Shown here piece after piece: positions 45,210-54,463 of a stretch of DNA of 64,000 nt (the stretch's first letter is position 1; each line of letters starts with the position of its first letter). The position numbers were made by a program, and so were the translations under genes. Origin of the DNA: Aestuariicoccus sp032586235 (GTDB lineage: Bacteria; Pseudomonadota; Alphaproteobacteria; Rhodobacterales; Rhodobacteraceae); assembly GCF_032586235.1 (NCBI RefSeq), contig NZ_JAWHTD010000008.1, forward strand, positions 62,001-126,000, written 5' to 3'. The notes beneath the pieces were generated by a model, which saw only the letters and a list, made by a program, of their open reading frames with translations, did no database searches and had not been told where the DNA came from.

Positions 45210-46421
45210 TCACTGCCGCCGGAGCCGGGCCAGCGCCGCGTCTTCCAGCGCCCAGGACTGGATACCGTCGCGGATGCCCGCGGCCATGCCCGCCCGCCAG
45301 ATCGGATCGCTAAGCTTTTCCAGATCGCCGCGTGTGGACAGAAACCCCAGCTCGATCAGCACCGAGGGGATGTCGGCGGCCTTGAGCACCGAAAAGCCCG
45401 CCTGCCGGCGCGGGCGCTTGTGCACCTGCCCCACGGCGTTGCGGATCCCCGCCACCAGATGGCCCGCCAGCGCCTGGCTGCGCGGGCTGTTGTCGAGCCG
45501 CGCCAGATCGAGCAGGACCCCCGCCACCCGGTCGTCCGATCCCGACAAATCGAGCCCGCTGAGCAGCGCGTCGCGGTCGTGCCGTTCGGCGAGCGCGGCC
45601 GAGGCCGCGTCGGACGCCTCTTCGGACAGGGTGTAGACCGTCGCGCCGCGCGCCACGCCCTCGTCCAGCGCGTCGGCGTGCAGCGAGATGAACAGATCCG
45701 CCCCCGCCGCATGGGCCAACGCCACCCGCCCCTCCAGCGACACAAAGACATCGGCCTCGCGCGTCAGGCGCACGTCGAAGCCGCCCGCGCGGCGCAGCAC
45801 CTCTTGCAATTCGCGGGCGAAGGTCAGCATCAGCTGCGCCTCGTTGATGCTTTCGGTTTCGGCGCCGGGGTCGATGCCGCCATGCCCGGGGTCCAGCATC
45901 ACCACCAGATCGCGCGGCCCGTCGCGCGGCGGCGGCGCGCGCAGCACCACCTGATCGGTCGGCGCGTCCCAGCCCGGCGTGCGCGGCAGGCCCGCCGTGG
46001 CGGCAAAGCTTTCGGCGTCGGTCTTCGACAGCGCCACATCCAGCGTCGCGCGGCCGCTTTCCTCGTCGATGCGCAGCCCGGCGCTGTCGATCCGCATCGG
46101 CCGGTCGAGCGCGGCCACCAGACGCGACCAGCCCGGCCGGAACGGCCCCATCCGCAGCGCGGTGATCCGGTCGGAGCGGTCCAGCGCCTCGGGCCGGGCC
46201 GCGCTCCAGTCGACTTCCTTGAAATCCAGCACCAGCCGCAGCGGGTCGGTCAGGGTGAAGATGCGCCACGGCACGCCCTGCGACAGAGTCAGCGTCACAT
46301 CGGTGCCGCCGAAGGTCCGGTCGCTGATCGCGCCGGATTCGAACCGCGCCACGGCGCCAAGGTCCTGCGCCTGCGCGGCACCGGCCAGAAGGCCCAGACA
46401 AAGGGTCAAAAGTCGGATCAT
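45210..46421 (-). CDS. N-acetylmuramoyl-L-alanine amidase
   Basis: A 403-residue periplasmic amidase that removes peptides from glycan strands, needed for daughter-cell separation. Signal peptide MIRLLTLCLGLLAGAAQAQ, then an AMIN localisation domain (GTDVTLTLSQGVPWRIFTL) and an Amidase_3 zinc domain with VVMLDPGHGGIDPGAE, catalytic Glu in SINEAQLMLTFA and IELGFLSTRGD. The start at 46421 was chosen because it gives the signal; the frame runs 39 codons further upstream. Such enzymes are usually activated by NlpD-type proteins, one of which lies at 7.4 kb. Confidence 0.93.
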   Translation of the reverse strand: MIRLLTLCLGLLAGAAQAQDLGAVARFESGAISDRTFGGTDVTLTLSQGVPWRIFTLTDPLRLVLDFKEVDWSAARPEALDRSDRITALRMGPFRPGWSRLVAALDRPMRIDSAGLRIDEESGRATLDVALSKTDAESFAATAGLPRTPGWDAPTDQVVLRAPPPRDGPRDLVVMLDPGHGGIDPGAETESINEAQLMLTFARELQEVLRRAGGFDVRLTREADVFVSLEGRVALAHAAGADLFISLHADALDEGVARGATVYTLSEEASDAASAALAERHDRDALLSGLDLSGSDDRVAGVLLDLARLDNSPRSQALAGHLVAGIRNAVGQVHKRPRRQAGFSVLKAADIPSVLIELGFLSTRGDLEKLSDPIWRAGMAAGIRDGIQSWALEDAALARLRRQ

Positions 46422-46538
46422 CCCGCTCGTGCTCTTTCCGCCGCACCTCTTTCGGGCGCGCGGGCCGAGGGTACACCGGGCGCGCCGGTTTGGCACCCCC
46501 GGATCGGCCGATTTCCACCGCGTTTCGGCAAAGCGCAC

Positions 46539-47687
46539 TTAGCCGCGCGCCGCCATGAACCGTTCCAGCCGCGCCAGCCCCTCGGCGATGTCCTCGGTGC
46601 TGCGGGCATAGGAAAACCGCAGCGTCCCGGCCCCGCGCACAGGATCGAAATCCAGCCCCGGCGTCACGGCAACACCGGCCTGATCGAGAATTTCCCGCGC
46701 AAAGGCGCGCGAATCGTCGGTCAGATGGCTGACGTCAGCATAGACGTAGAACGCCCCGTCGGGCGGCGCGATCCGGTCGAACCCGGCGCGCGGCAGGCCT
46801 TCGATCATCAGCCGCCGGTTTTCGGCGTAGACGGCCATGTTGGCCTGCAATTCCTCGGTTGCGTCCATCGCCGCCAGCGCGGCCACTTGGGCCGCATGGG
46901 GTGCGCAGATGAACATGTTCTGGGCCAGACGCTCGACCTGGCGCACCTGCGCGGGCGGCACCACCAGCCAGCCCACGCGCCAGCCGGTCATGCTGAAATA
47001 CTTGGAAAACGAGTTGATCACGCAGACATCGTCGCTGATTTCCAGCGCGGTAACCGCCTTCGCCTCGTATTCGATGCCGTGATAGATCTCGTCCGACAGG
47101 AAGGCCGCGCCGCGCGCCTGCGCCGCCTCGACGAGCGCACCCATCGCGGCACGGTCCAGCATCGTGCCGGTGGGGTTTGCGGGCGAGGCGACCATCAGCC
47201 CCTGGTACTCGATGCCCTCGAGATCGGCGGGCACCGGCTGCAGGCGGTTTGCCGCCGAGGTCTGCACCTCGACCGGCACCAGATCGAGCGCGCGCAGGAT
47301 CTGGCGGTAGGACGGATAGCCCGGCGCCCCCAGCGCCACCCGGTCACCCGCGTCGAAGAGCGCCGTGAAGGCCAGGATGAACCCGCCGGACGAGCCCGGC
47401 GTCACCACCACCCGCGCCGGATCCAGATCGACATTATACCAATCGCCGTAAAGCCTTGCGATGCGCTGGCGCAGCGCGGGCAGGCCCAGCGCCACCGTGT
47501 AGCCCATCGGGTCGCCGTCCTGCATGGCCACGGCGACGGCGGCGCGCGCGGCGGCGGGCGCGGGAGTGCCGGGCTGGCCCACCTCCATGTGGATGATGTG
47601 CCGCCCCGCCTCTTCGGCCTGCCGCGCGGCCTCCATCACGTCCATCACAATAAAGGGATCGACCGCCCCCCGGCTTGAGTTCCTCAT
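46539..47687 (-). CDS. PLP-dependent aminotransferase (class I/II)
   Basis: A 382-residue pyridoxal-phosphate enzyme of fold type I. The PLP lysine lies in NSFSKYFSMTGWRVGW; the conserved PxNPTG motif is SPANPTGTMLD and the phosphate-binding GYPSYR segment is present. Such enzymes in this group often act on aromatic or branched amino acids or as kynurenine/aspartate aminotransferases; the substrate is not fixed. I chose the ATG at 47687, preceded by AAGGAGAC. It diverges from the M48 protease gene. Confidence 0.88.
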   Translation of the reverse strand: MRNSSRGAVDPFIVMDVMEAARQAEEAGRHIIHMEVGQPGTPAPAAARAAVAVAMQDGDPMGYTVALGLPALRQRIARLYGDWYNVDLDPARVVVTPGSSGGFILAFTALFDAGDRVALGAPGYPSYRQILRALDLVPVEVQTSAANRLQPVPADLEGIEYQGLMVASPANPTGTMLDRAAMGALVEAAQARGAAFLSDEIYHGIEYEAKAVTALEISDDVCVINSFSKYFSMTGWRVGWLVVPPAQVRQVERLAQNMFICAPHAAQVAALAAMDATEELQANMAVYAENRRLMIEGLPRAGFDRIAPPDGAFYVYADVSHLTDDSRAFAREILDQAGVAVTPGLDFDPVRGAGTLRFSYARSTEDIAEGLARLERFMAARG

Positions 47688-47744
47688 CCCCGTCTCCTTA
47701 TGGTGCGCCATGTGCGAAGTACGAGCGAACGGGGCGGCGCGTCA

Positions 47745-49058
47745 ATGTTTCACCGGAACCTGATGGCAGGATTGCTGCTGCTGGCGCTGCTGGCGGCGAC
47801 CCCGCTGCGTGCCACGACGCTGTTGCGCGACGCGGATATGGAATACAGCCTGACCGAACTGGCCAAGCCGATCCTGCGCGCCGCCGGGCTGAGCCCGTCG
47901 CAGGTGCGCATCCTGGTGACCGACGACAGCTCGCTCAACGCCTTCATCGTCGACACCCAGCACATCTTCATCCATTCCGGCCTGATCCTGAAGCTCGACA
48001 CCGCCCGCGCCCTGCAGGCGGTGATCGCGCATGAGGCCGCGCATATCGCCAACGGCCACATCTCGCGCCGCGTGGGCAACATGCGTTCGGCCCGCACCGC
48101 CGCGGGGCTGGGGCTGGTGCTGGCCGCCGCCGCGGCCAGCGCGGGCCGCGGCGACGCGGCAGCGGGCATCGCTCTGGGCACGTCCTCGGCGGCGACGCGG
48201 TCGTTCCTGGCCCATACCCGCGCCGAAGAGGCCTCGGCCGATCAAAGTTCGGTCCGCTACCTGCTGCGCGCGGGCGTCGATCCAAGAGGCGCGGTCGAAG
48301 TGCTGGACATCTTCCGCGGACAAGAGGCGCTGTCGGCCGGGCGGCAGGATCCTTACATGCGCACCCATCCGCTGACCCGCGACCGGCTGCGCGCCATGAA
48401 AAGCTTTGTCGCCGCGCGCGACGGCGAGATCATCCAGGACAAGGCCGCGCAATACTGGTTCGCCCGCGCCAAGGGCAAGCTTTCGGCCTTCAAGCGCGCG
48501 CCGAAATGGACCCTGCGCCGCATCGGCGAAGGCCCGAGCCGCGACATCGACCTGATGCGCGAGGCGGTGGCCTATCACCGGCAAAGCGACCTCGGCCGCG
48601 CGCTCAAAGCGATCGACGGCGCCATCGCGCTGCGCCCGCGCGATGCGTATCTCTATGACCTCAAGGGGCAGATCCTTCTTGAAAGCCGCCGCGCGACCGA
48701 GGCCGAGCGCGTCTATGCCCAGGCCGCCAAGCTGGCCCCGCGCGAGCCGCAGATCCTCGGAGGTCTGGGCCGCGCGCAGCTGGCCAACGGCAACGCACAG
48801 GCCGCGCTGCGCTCGCTCGAGGCGGCGCGCGGTCGCGACTGGCGCGACGGCCGCGTGCTGCGCGATCTGGCGGTGGCCTATGCCAAGATCGGCCAGCCAG
48901 CCATGGCCTCGGTCGTCACCGCCGAACGCTATGCGCTGCAAGGACGGCTGAAAGACGCGGCCATCCACGCCAAACGCGCCGTCGCCCGGCTGCCGCGCGG
49001 TTCCGGCCCGTGGCAACGGGCGCAGGATGTGTTAAGTGCCTTTGAAAGACAACGCTGA
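47745..49058 (+). CDS. M48 family metalloprotease with TPR domain, BepA-like
   Basis: A 437-residue periplasmic protease: short signal (MAGLLLLALLAATPLRA), zinc motif HEAAH (96-100) with a third ligand Glu in RAEEASADQ, and a C-terminal tetratricopeptide region (roughly residues 270-420). This matches BepA/YfgC, which degrades misfolded outer-membrane assembly clients. Start is uncertain: an ATG 18 bases downstream is also possible. A DsbA-like gene follows directly. Confidence 0.9.
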   Translation: MFHRNLMAGLLLLALLAATPLRATTLLRDADMEYSLTELAKPILRAAGLSPSQVRILVTDDSSLNAFIVDTQHIFIHSGLILKLDTARALQAVIAHEAAHIANGHISRRVGNMRSARTAAGLGLVLAAAAASAGRGDAAAGIALGTSSAATRSFLAHTRAEEASADQSSVRYLLRAGVDPRGAVEVLDIFRGQEALSAGRQDPYMRTHPLTRDRLRAMKSFVAARDGEIIQDKAAQYWFARAKGKLSAFKRAPKWTLRRIGEGPSRDIDLMREAVAYHRQSDLGRALKAIDGAIALRPRDAYLYDLKGQILLESRRATEAERVYAQAAKLAPREPQILGGLGRAQLANGNAQAALRSLEAARGRDWRDGRVLRDLAVAYAKIGQPAMASVVTAERYALQGRLKDAAIHAKRAVARLPRGSGPWQRAQDVLSAFERQR

Positions 49059-49104
49059 GCCCATGGCCCGGCCTCGATCCCCCAAGTTCCGGAGACCCCG
49101 ACAT

Positions 49105-49863
49105 ATGCGATACACCGCCCCCCTGACCGCCGCCGCTCTGGCCTTGACGCTGGCCAGCGGCCCCGCTCAGGCCTTCGACGCCGAGGCGATGACCGACGAC
49201 CAGCGCGCCGCCTTCGGTGAGGAAGTGCGCCGCTACCTGATGGAAAACCCCGAGGTGATCATCGAGGCGGTCAATGCTCTCGAGGCGCGGCAGGCGCAGG
49301 CCCAGGCGCAGGCGGATGTGCAGCTTGTCACCGACAATGCCGAGGCGATCTTTGACGACGGCTACAGCTGGGTCGGCGGCAATCCCGAGGGCGACATCAC
49401 CATCGTCGAGTTCACCGACTACCGCTGCGGCTATTGCCGCCGCGCCCATCCCGAGGTCGAAGAGCTGGTCGCCAGCGACGGCAATATCCGGCTGATCCTC
49501 AAGGAATTCCCGATCCTGGGCGAGGCCTCGGTGATCTCATCGCGCTTTGCCATGGCCACGCGGATGGTGGCCGGCGACGCGGCCTACAAGGACGTGCACG
49601 ATGCGCTGATCACCCTGAACGGCGATCCCACCGACACCGCGCTTACCCGCATCGCCGAAACGCTCGGGCTGGATGCCGGGGCGATCATGGCCGAGATGGA
49701 AAGCGACGAGATCACCCGCCAACTCGCCGACATCCGCGCGCTGGCCCAGGCCCTGCGGATCAACGGCACGCCGACCTTCGTGATGGGCGAGGAACTGGTG
49801 CGCGGCTACGTTCCGCTGGACGGCATGCGCGAGATCGTGGCCGAGCAACGCTCGGTCAACTGA
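49105..49863 (+). CDS. DsbA family periplasmic thiol oxidoreductase
   Basis: A 252-residue protein with signal peptide (MRYTAPLTAAALALTLASG, cleaved near AQAF), an N-terminal helical extension and a thioredoxin-like DsbA domain with active site Cys108-Gly-Tyr-Cys111 (TDYRCGYCRR) and cis-Pro loop INGTPTF. Such enzymes make or shuffle disulfides in exported proteins. The coiled extension (EARQAQAQAQADVQ) resembles the DsbG/ScsC-like trimerisation stalks. It follows the M48 protease gene by 46 bases. Confidence 0.92.
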   Translation: MRYTAPLTAAALALTLASGPAQAFDAEAMTDDQRAAFGEEVRRYLMENPEVIIEAVNALEARQAQAQAQADVQLVTDNAEAIFDDGYSWVGGNPEGDITIVEFTDYRCGYCRRAHPEVEELVASDGNIRLILKEFPILGEASVISSRFAMATRMVAGDAAYKDVHDALITLNGDPTDTALTRIAETLGLDAGAIMAEMESDEITRQLADIRALAQALRINGTPTFVMGEELVRGYVPLDGMREIVAEQRSVN

Positions 49864-49876
49864 CCAGGCGCAACGC

Positions 49877-49899
49877 GGCCCCGGACCCGATCCGGGGCC
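49877..49899. repeat. GC-rich palindrome after DsbA-like gene
   Basis: GGCCCCGGA and its complement TCCGGGGCC flank a short central ACCCGA-type loop. It matches the second eda-downstream hairpin (20551-20572) in sequence, and again lies between convergent genes, consistent with a terminator-type repeat family. Confidence 0.5.
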
Positions 49900-49924
49900 T
49901 CCACGCCACGACGCTGGGCGGGCG

Positions 49925-51067
49925 TTACTCCGCCGCCTGCGCCGCCTCGGCCGCTTCCAGCGCGGCGGCCTTCTTCTCGACCTCTTCGACGATGTGATCG
50001 ACCATCTGGTCGTTGGTCATCTTGTGGCTCTGCTTGCCCGCGAGATAGACCATCCCCGCGCCGTTGCCGCCGCCGGTAAAGCCCACATCGGTCATCAGCG
50101 CCTCGCCCGGGCCGTTCACCACGCAACCGATGATCGACAGGCTCATCGGCGTCTTGATGTGCTCCAGCCGCTTTTCCAGCGTCTCGACCGTCTTGATCAC
50201 GTCGAACCCCTGGCGTGCGCAGCTGGGGCAGCTGATGATGTTCACGCCCCGGTGCCGCAGGCCCAGCGACTTGAGGATCTCGTAGCCGACCTTGACCTCT
50301 TCCACCGGATCGGCCGAGAGCGACACGCGGATCGTGTCGCCGATGCCCATCCAGAGCAGGTTGCCCAGCCCGATGGCCGATTTGATCGTGCCCGTGGTCA
50401 GCCCCCCCGCCTCGGTGATCCCGAGGTGAATGGGCGCGTCGGTCTGTTCGGCCAGCTGCTGATAGGCCGCGGCGGCCATGAAGACGTCGGAGGCCTTACA
50501 GCTGATCTTGAACTCGTGAAAGTCGTTGTCCTGCAGGATCTTGATGTGATCCAGGCCCGATTCCACCATCGCGTCAGGGCACGGCTCGCCGTATTTCTCG
50601 AGCAGATGCTTTTCCAGCGACCCCGCGTTCACTCCGATCCGGATCGAGCAATTGTGGTCGCGCGCAGCCCTGATCACCTCGCGCACCCGGTCCTGACTGC
50701 CGATGTTGCCCGGGTTGATCCGCAGGCAGGCCGCGCCTGCCTCGGCGGCCTCGATCCCGCGTTTGTAGTGAAAATGGATGTCCGCCACGATCGGCACAGG
50801 GCTTTCGCGCACGATCTCTTTCAGCGCGCGGGACGATGGTTCGTCCGGGACCGACACGCGCACGATGTCCGCGCCCGCGTCGGCGGCGGCCTGCACCTGC
50901 GCGATGGTGCCGGGAATGTCCGTGGTGACCGTGTTGGTCATGGTCTGCACCGTAATTGGCGCGTCGCCCCCCACCGGAACCGACCCGACCATGATCTGGC
51001 GCGATTTGCGGCGGTAGATGTTGCGCCACGGGCGCACGTGGTTGAGGCTCATGCTCTGGGTTCCCAT
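49925..51067 (-). CDS. ispG: 4-hydroxy-3-methylbut-2-enyl-diphosphate synthase
   Basis: IspG reduces MEcPP to HMBPP in the non-mevalonate isoprenoid pathway, using a 4Fe-4S cluster. The 380-residue protein has VQTMTNTVTTDIPGTIAQVQ, HFHYKRGIEAAEAG, and cluster ligands in SCPSCARQG and IIGCVVNGPGEA. A start five codons later (MSLNHVR) is possible. RodZ-like gene lies 106 bases upstream in the same direction. Confidence 0.96.
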   Translation of the reverse strand: MGTQSMSLNHVRPWRNIYRRKSRQIMVGSVPVGGDAPITVQTMTNTVTTDIPGTIAQVQAAADAGADIVRVSVPDEPSSRALKEIVRESPVPIVADIHFHYKRGIEAAEAGAACLRINPGNIGSQDRVREVIRAARDHNCSIRIGVNAGSLEKHLLEKYGEPCPDAMVESGLDHIKILQDNDFHEFKISCKASDVFMAAAAYQQLAEQTDAPIHLGITEAGGLTTGTIKSAIGLGNLLWMGIGDTIRVSLSADPVEEVKVGYEILKSLGLRHRGVNIISCPSCARQGFDVIKTVETLEKRLEHIKTPMSLSIIGCVVNGPGEALMTDVGFTGGGNGAGMVYLAGKQSHKMTNDQMVDHIVEEVEKKAAALEAAEAAQAAE

Positions 51068-51173
51068 GCCAAGGTGTCAACTAAAGCTTACAGTCCGGCG
51101 CATGCTTTGACCAGCCCGCGCGCTGACGCGACACCTATTCACATTTGAAGGGGGTTCAACCCGCGCGAGGCGG

Positions 51174-52757
51174 TCAGTCTGCCGCAGTGCCGGTGGCGTT
51201 CAGCTGAACGACGACCTGCTGCAGATCGCCATCGGTGGACATGTCGGCGACCGCGAAGCGTTCGGTGAGGGTCTCCATCGACAGGGCGATGTTCGATTCG
51301 ACGCCGCCGCTTGCCCCCATGGGTCCGTAAGGCGTGCCGTTCACGGCGAAATAGACCCCGCCGGCATTGCCCACACGCAGGCGGCTGGGTTCCTCGGTCT
51401 GGGGCACGGTCCAGGTGTCGCCGGGCTGCATCGTCGCCTCAAAGATCACCGAACCGTCGGCGGCGCTGACCCGCACCCAGGCCTCGCGCACGGCCATCAT
51501 GACCACCGGCGGCGCGCCGTCCTCGAGCACCTTGGGATTGCCGAGCGACCCTTCGGGCGCCCGCGGCACCGAAAGCTGGGCCAGCACCCGCCCGAGATCG
51601 CCGTCGCGTTGCGGATCGGCCTTGCCATAGGCGGCGACCAGCATCTGCGGCTCGAGCGGCAGATCGTAGGTGCCCTGCCCGCTGGGGCCGAACGGACCAT
51701 AGGTTTCGCCTTGGAAAACGAAGTAAAGCGCACCGGATTCGCCCACGTTCAGCTGCGGCGCATCCGCGTCCTCGGGCACCTGCCAGGTGGCGCCCGCATC
51801 CATGATCTCTTCGAAGAGGACGTTGCCCGCCGCGTCGCGCACCCGCACCCAGGCCGGCCGCGCGGCCACCAGCGTTAGCCGGTCGCCCAGCGCGCTATCC
51901 GCCGAGGCGATCTGGCGCGTGGAAGGATCGTCCGGCGCGCCCACCTCGGGCAGTTGCCGGGCGCGCGATTGCGCCGCGAAGGCGCCCACGGTCGAGGGAT
52001 CGAGCGTCGAGATCGGCGCATCGCGGGCCACCAGAACCGGCATGTCCAACGCCTGCGGCCGGTAGAGCCGGTCCAGCGCCTCGTTGCGGGGCGGGGTAAA
52101 AACGCCGGCCGCCTCGGCGGTGTCGGTATCTTCGACCACGGGCTGGACGGCGGTCTGAAGCGGGTCGAGATCGCTCAACACCACGGGGGTCTGTTCCACC
52201 GGCGCAAGCTGCACGCGCTGCACCTCTTGCAGCACCGAATAGCCGCCGTAACCGATGCCGCCGATCAGGCAGATCAGCACCAGCAGCGACCCGATCGCGC
52301 CGGGCTCGATCCGGCTGAGAACCGAATCGCCCGCGGGCACGAAGGGCGTGTTGGGCTGTGCGAAAGGATCGCGCACGGCAGCGCGCGGCACCTCTGCGTC
52401 GCGGTCGGATTTCTTTAGGCTGGAGGCCTTGTCGGACATGCCGTGCGGATTGGCGAAGCCCGATTCCTGGCAGAAAAGAGAGAACGTCTCATCCGGGTCC
52501 ATGCCCAGATACCGGGCGTAGGATCGCACGTAGCCCGCGATGAAACCGGGCGTGTCGAAGGCCGCCGGGTCGCAATTTTCGATGGCGGCGATGTAGCTTG
52601 CCTTGATGCGCAATTCGCGCTGCACATCGAGCAGCGACTTGCCGAGCGTCGCACGTTCACCGCGCATCACATCCCCAAGGCGCAACTCGAATGCGTCGAA
52701 CCCGCGGGGTTCAGACACAGCGATATCCGCGTCTTTCTGGGATTTGCGCCCGATCAT
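51174..52757 (-). CDS. RodZ-like protein with HTH and two DUF4115 domains
   Basis: A 527-residue single-pass membrane protein. The cytoplasmic HTH (about residues 37-95, SLLDVQRELRIKASYIAAIE) matches the RodZ type that binds MreB and helps set cell shape; TM about 154-176 (IGSLLVLICLIGGIGYGGYS). The periplasmic part has two DUF4115 domains (RLTLVAARPAWVRVRDAAGN and VMMAVREAWVRVSAADGS regions), a doubled version of the usual single one. The gene precedes ispG, as in many alphaproteobacteria. Confidence 0.9.
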   Translation of the reverse strand: MIGRKSQKDADIAVSEPRGFDAFELRLGDVMRGERATLGKSLLDVQRELRIKASYIAAIENCDPAAFDTPGFIAGYVRSYARYLGMDPDETFSLFCQESGFANPHGMSDKASSLKKSDRDAEVPRAAVRDPFAQPNTPFVPAGDSVLSRIEPGAIGSLLVLICLIGGIGYGGYSVLQEVQRVQLAPVEQTPVVLSDLDPLQTAVQPVVEDTDTAEAAGVFTPPRNEALDRLYRPQALDMPVLVARDAPISTLDPSTVGAFAAQSRARQLPEVGAPDDPSTRQIASADSALGDRLTLVAARPAWVRVRDAAGNVLFEEIMDAGATWQVPEDADAPQLNVGESGALYFVFQGETYGPFGPSGQGTYDLPLEPQMLVAAYGKADPQRDGDLGRVLAQLSVPRAPEGSLGNPKVLEDGAPPVVMMAVREAWVRVSAADGSVIFEATMQPGDTWTVPQTEEPSRLRVGNAGGVYFAVNGTPYGPMGASGGVESNIALSMETLTERFAVADMSTDGDLQQVVVQLNATGTAAD

Positions 52758-52885
52758 TCACGCCGCCCCATGGATGCCAATTTCCCGTTTCGTGCCTGCC
52801 CGATGCGCGACACGTTACGATTCGAGTCGCGCTGTTATTTACGTCAGACTAACACATCACAAGAAAATAAACACCGTTTCGGCGG

Positions 52886-54115
52886 TTATGCGCTCAATTC
52901 CGAGCGGTTCAGGGCGCAATGTGCCCAAAGCGCGTCCATTGCGTGCACCAGCTTGTTCATCTCGTCCGGACCATGAACTGGCGACGGGGTGAACCGCAGC
53001 CGCTCGGTGCCGCGCGGCACGGTGGGGAAGTTGATCGGCTGCACGTAGATGCCGTAGCCCTCCAGCAGCATATCGGACAGCTTTTTCGTGTGCACAGGGT
53101 CGCCGACGATCACCGGGACGATGTGGCTGCCGTGGTCGATGATCGGCAGACCCATGGCTTTCAGCCGGGTCTTGAGAATCTTTGCCTGGGTCTGGTGCTT
53201 GTCGCGCAGCTTCTGCCCATCGGCGGTCTTGAGGAACGCGACCGAGGCGGTCGCGCCCGCCGCCAGCGCCGGGGCCAGCGAGGTCGAGAAGATGAAGCCC
53301 GGCGCATACGACCGCACGGCATCGCACATCTTGGCCGAGGCCGCGATATAGCCGCCCATCACGCCGTAAGCCTTGGCCAGCGTGCCGTTGATGATGTCGA
53401 GCCGGTGCATCAGGCGGTCGCGTTCGCAGATACCCGCCCCGCGCGGGCCGTACATGCCCACCGCGTGCACCTCGTCAATATAGGTCAGCGCGCCGAATTC
53501 GTCGGCCAGATCGCAGATCGCCTCGACGGGTCCGAAATCGCCGTCCATCGAATAGATCGATTCAAAGGCGATCAGCTTGGGCGCGTCGGGGTCGTCGGCG
53601 GCCATCAGCTCGCGCAGATGCGCGACGTCGTTGTGGCGGAAGATGCGCTTGGCCCCGCCATTGCGGCGCACGCCCTCGATCATGCTGGCGTGGTTCAGCG
53701 CGTCGGAATAGATGATCAGCCCCGGAAAGAGCTTGGGCAGGGTCGACAGCGTGGCGTCGTTGGCGATGTAGGCCGAGGTAAAGAGCAGCGCCGCCTCTTT
53801 GCCGTGCAGATCGGCCAGCTCGGCCTCGAGCCGCTTGTGATAGACAGTGGTGCCCGAGATGTTGCGCGTCCCGCCCGAGCCAGCGCCGGTGGCGTCCAGC
53901 GCCTCGTGCATGGCGGACAGAACCGCCGGGTGCTGACCCATGCCCAGATAGTCGTTGCCGCACCAGACGGTGATCGGCTGTTCGGTGCCGTCGGGCTTGC
54001 GCCAGGTCGCGTGCGGGAATTGGCCGTTGCGGCGTTCGATGTCGATGAACGTCCGGTAGCGGCCTTCTTCGTGAAGACGGTTCAGGGCCTCGTCGAGCTT
54101 CGCGGTGTAGTCCAC
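52886..54115 (-). CDS. hemA: 5-aminolevulinate synthase
   Basis: HemA condenses glycine and succinyl-CoA to 5-aminolevulinate, the first step of heme and bacteriochlorophyll synthesis in alphaproteobacteria. The 409-residue PLP enzyme starts at GTG (MDYTAKLDEALNRLHEEGRY) with AAGGAGGA upstream, and has the conserved WCGNDYLGMGQHP, SVMGGTRNISGT-type GSGGTRNISGTTVYHK and the PLP lysine in NGTLAKAYGVMGGY. Long upstream read-through in this frame is not coding. An FnrL-like box is found 134 bases upstream. Confidence 0.97.
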   Translation of the reverse strand: MDYTAKLDEALNRLHEEGRYRTFIDIERRNGQFPHATWRKPDGTEQPITVWCGNDYLGMGQHPAVLSAMHEALDATGAGSGGTRNISGTTVYHKRLEAELADLHGKEAALLFTSAYIANDATLSTLPKLFPGLIIYSDALNHASMIEGVRRNGGAKRIFRHNDVAHLRELMAADDPDAPKLIAFESIYSMDGDFGPVEAICDLADEFGALTYIDEVHAVGMYGPRGAGICERDRLMHRLDIINGTLAKAYGVMGGYIAASAKMCDAVRSYAPGFIFSTSLAPALAAGATASVAFLKTADGQKLRDKHQTQAKILKTRLKAMGLPIIDHGSHIVPVIVGDPVHTKKLSDMLLEGYGIYVQPINFPTVPRGTERLRFTPSPVHGPDEMNKLVHAMDALWAHCALNRSELSA

Positions 54116-54463
54116 CGTCGTCCTCCTTCTTGTCCGCGGCGCGCTGGCGCTTCGCCGCCTGCGGTCTCCCCCGCATTCAATTTTGTGAATACCTACAGGT
54201 CGGGCATTCTTGTGTCCACTATTTAGGCAAGGACCATCGGTCGCATCATTGATATCGGTCAAACCGCGGCGGTGCCTGCCACACTCGATTGTGGAAAATG
54301 GACGCGGATCGGAAATTTTCCAGCGCCAGACAGGCCGATATCCCCGTGACGCCACGACGCAGGCCCCGCGCAGGGCGGTGAGTCGCGTTCGGACACGGGG
54401 CCGAAGCGCTGGACAGTGCCCGGCCCGATGATAGGCTCTGCCGCAAAACCTCAGGAGACCCGA
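54116..54463. other. Divergent intergenic region between hemA and M20 peptidase genes
   Basis: This 348-base gap contains no convincing reading frame. It holds the FnrL-like box at 54249 and, near 54293-54321, a degenerate inverted repeat (GGAAAAT and ATTTTCC flanking a GGATCGGAAA stretch) related in sequence to the ilvB-ilvH palindromes. Part is AT-richer than average. Confidence 0.6.
54249..54262. promoter_or_regulatory. FnrL/FNR-like site upstream of hemA
   Basis: TTGAT-ATCG-GTCAA matches the FNR consensus TTGAT-N4-ATCAA at nine of ten positions and is the same half-site pair as the box before the 8.7-kb cytochrome. It is 134 bases upstream of hemA. In Rhodobacter sphaeroides hemA is known to respond to FnrL. 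Confidence 0.6.

Noticed and set aside
42575..46421. Possible dedicated wall-synthesis operon of amidase and PBP1A
   Set aside because: They are same-strand neighbours with a 106-base gap, which supports a link, but I see no promoter or coupling evidence that would prove an operon, so it is noted only in the gene entries.
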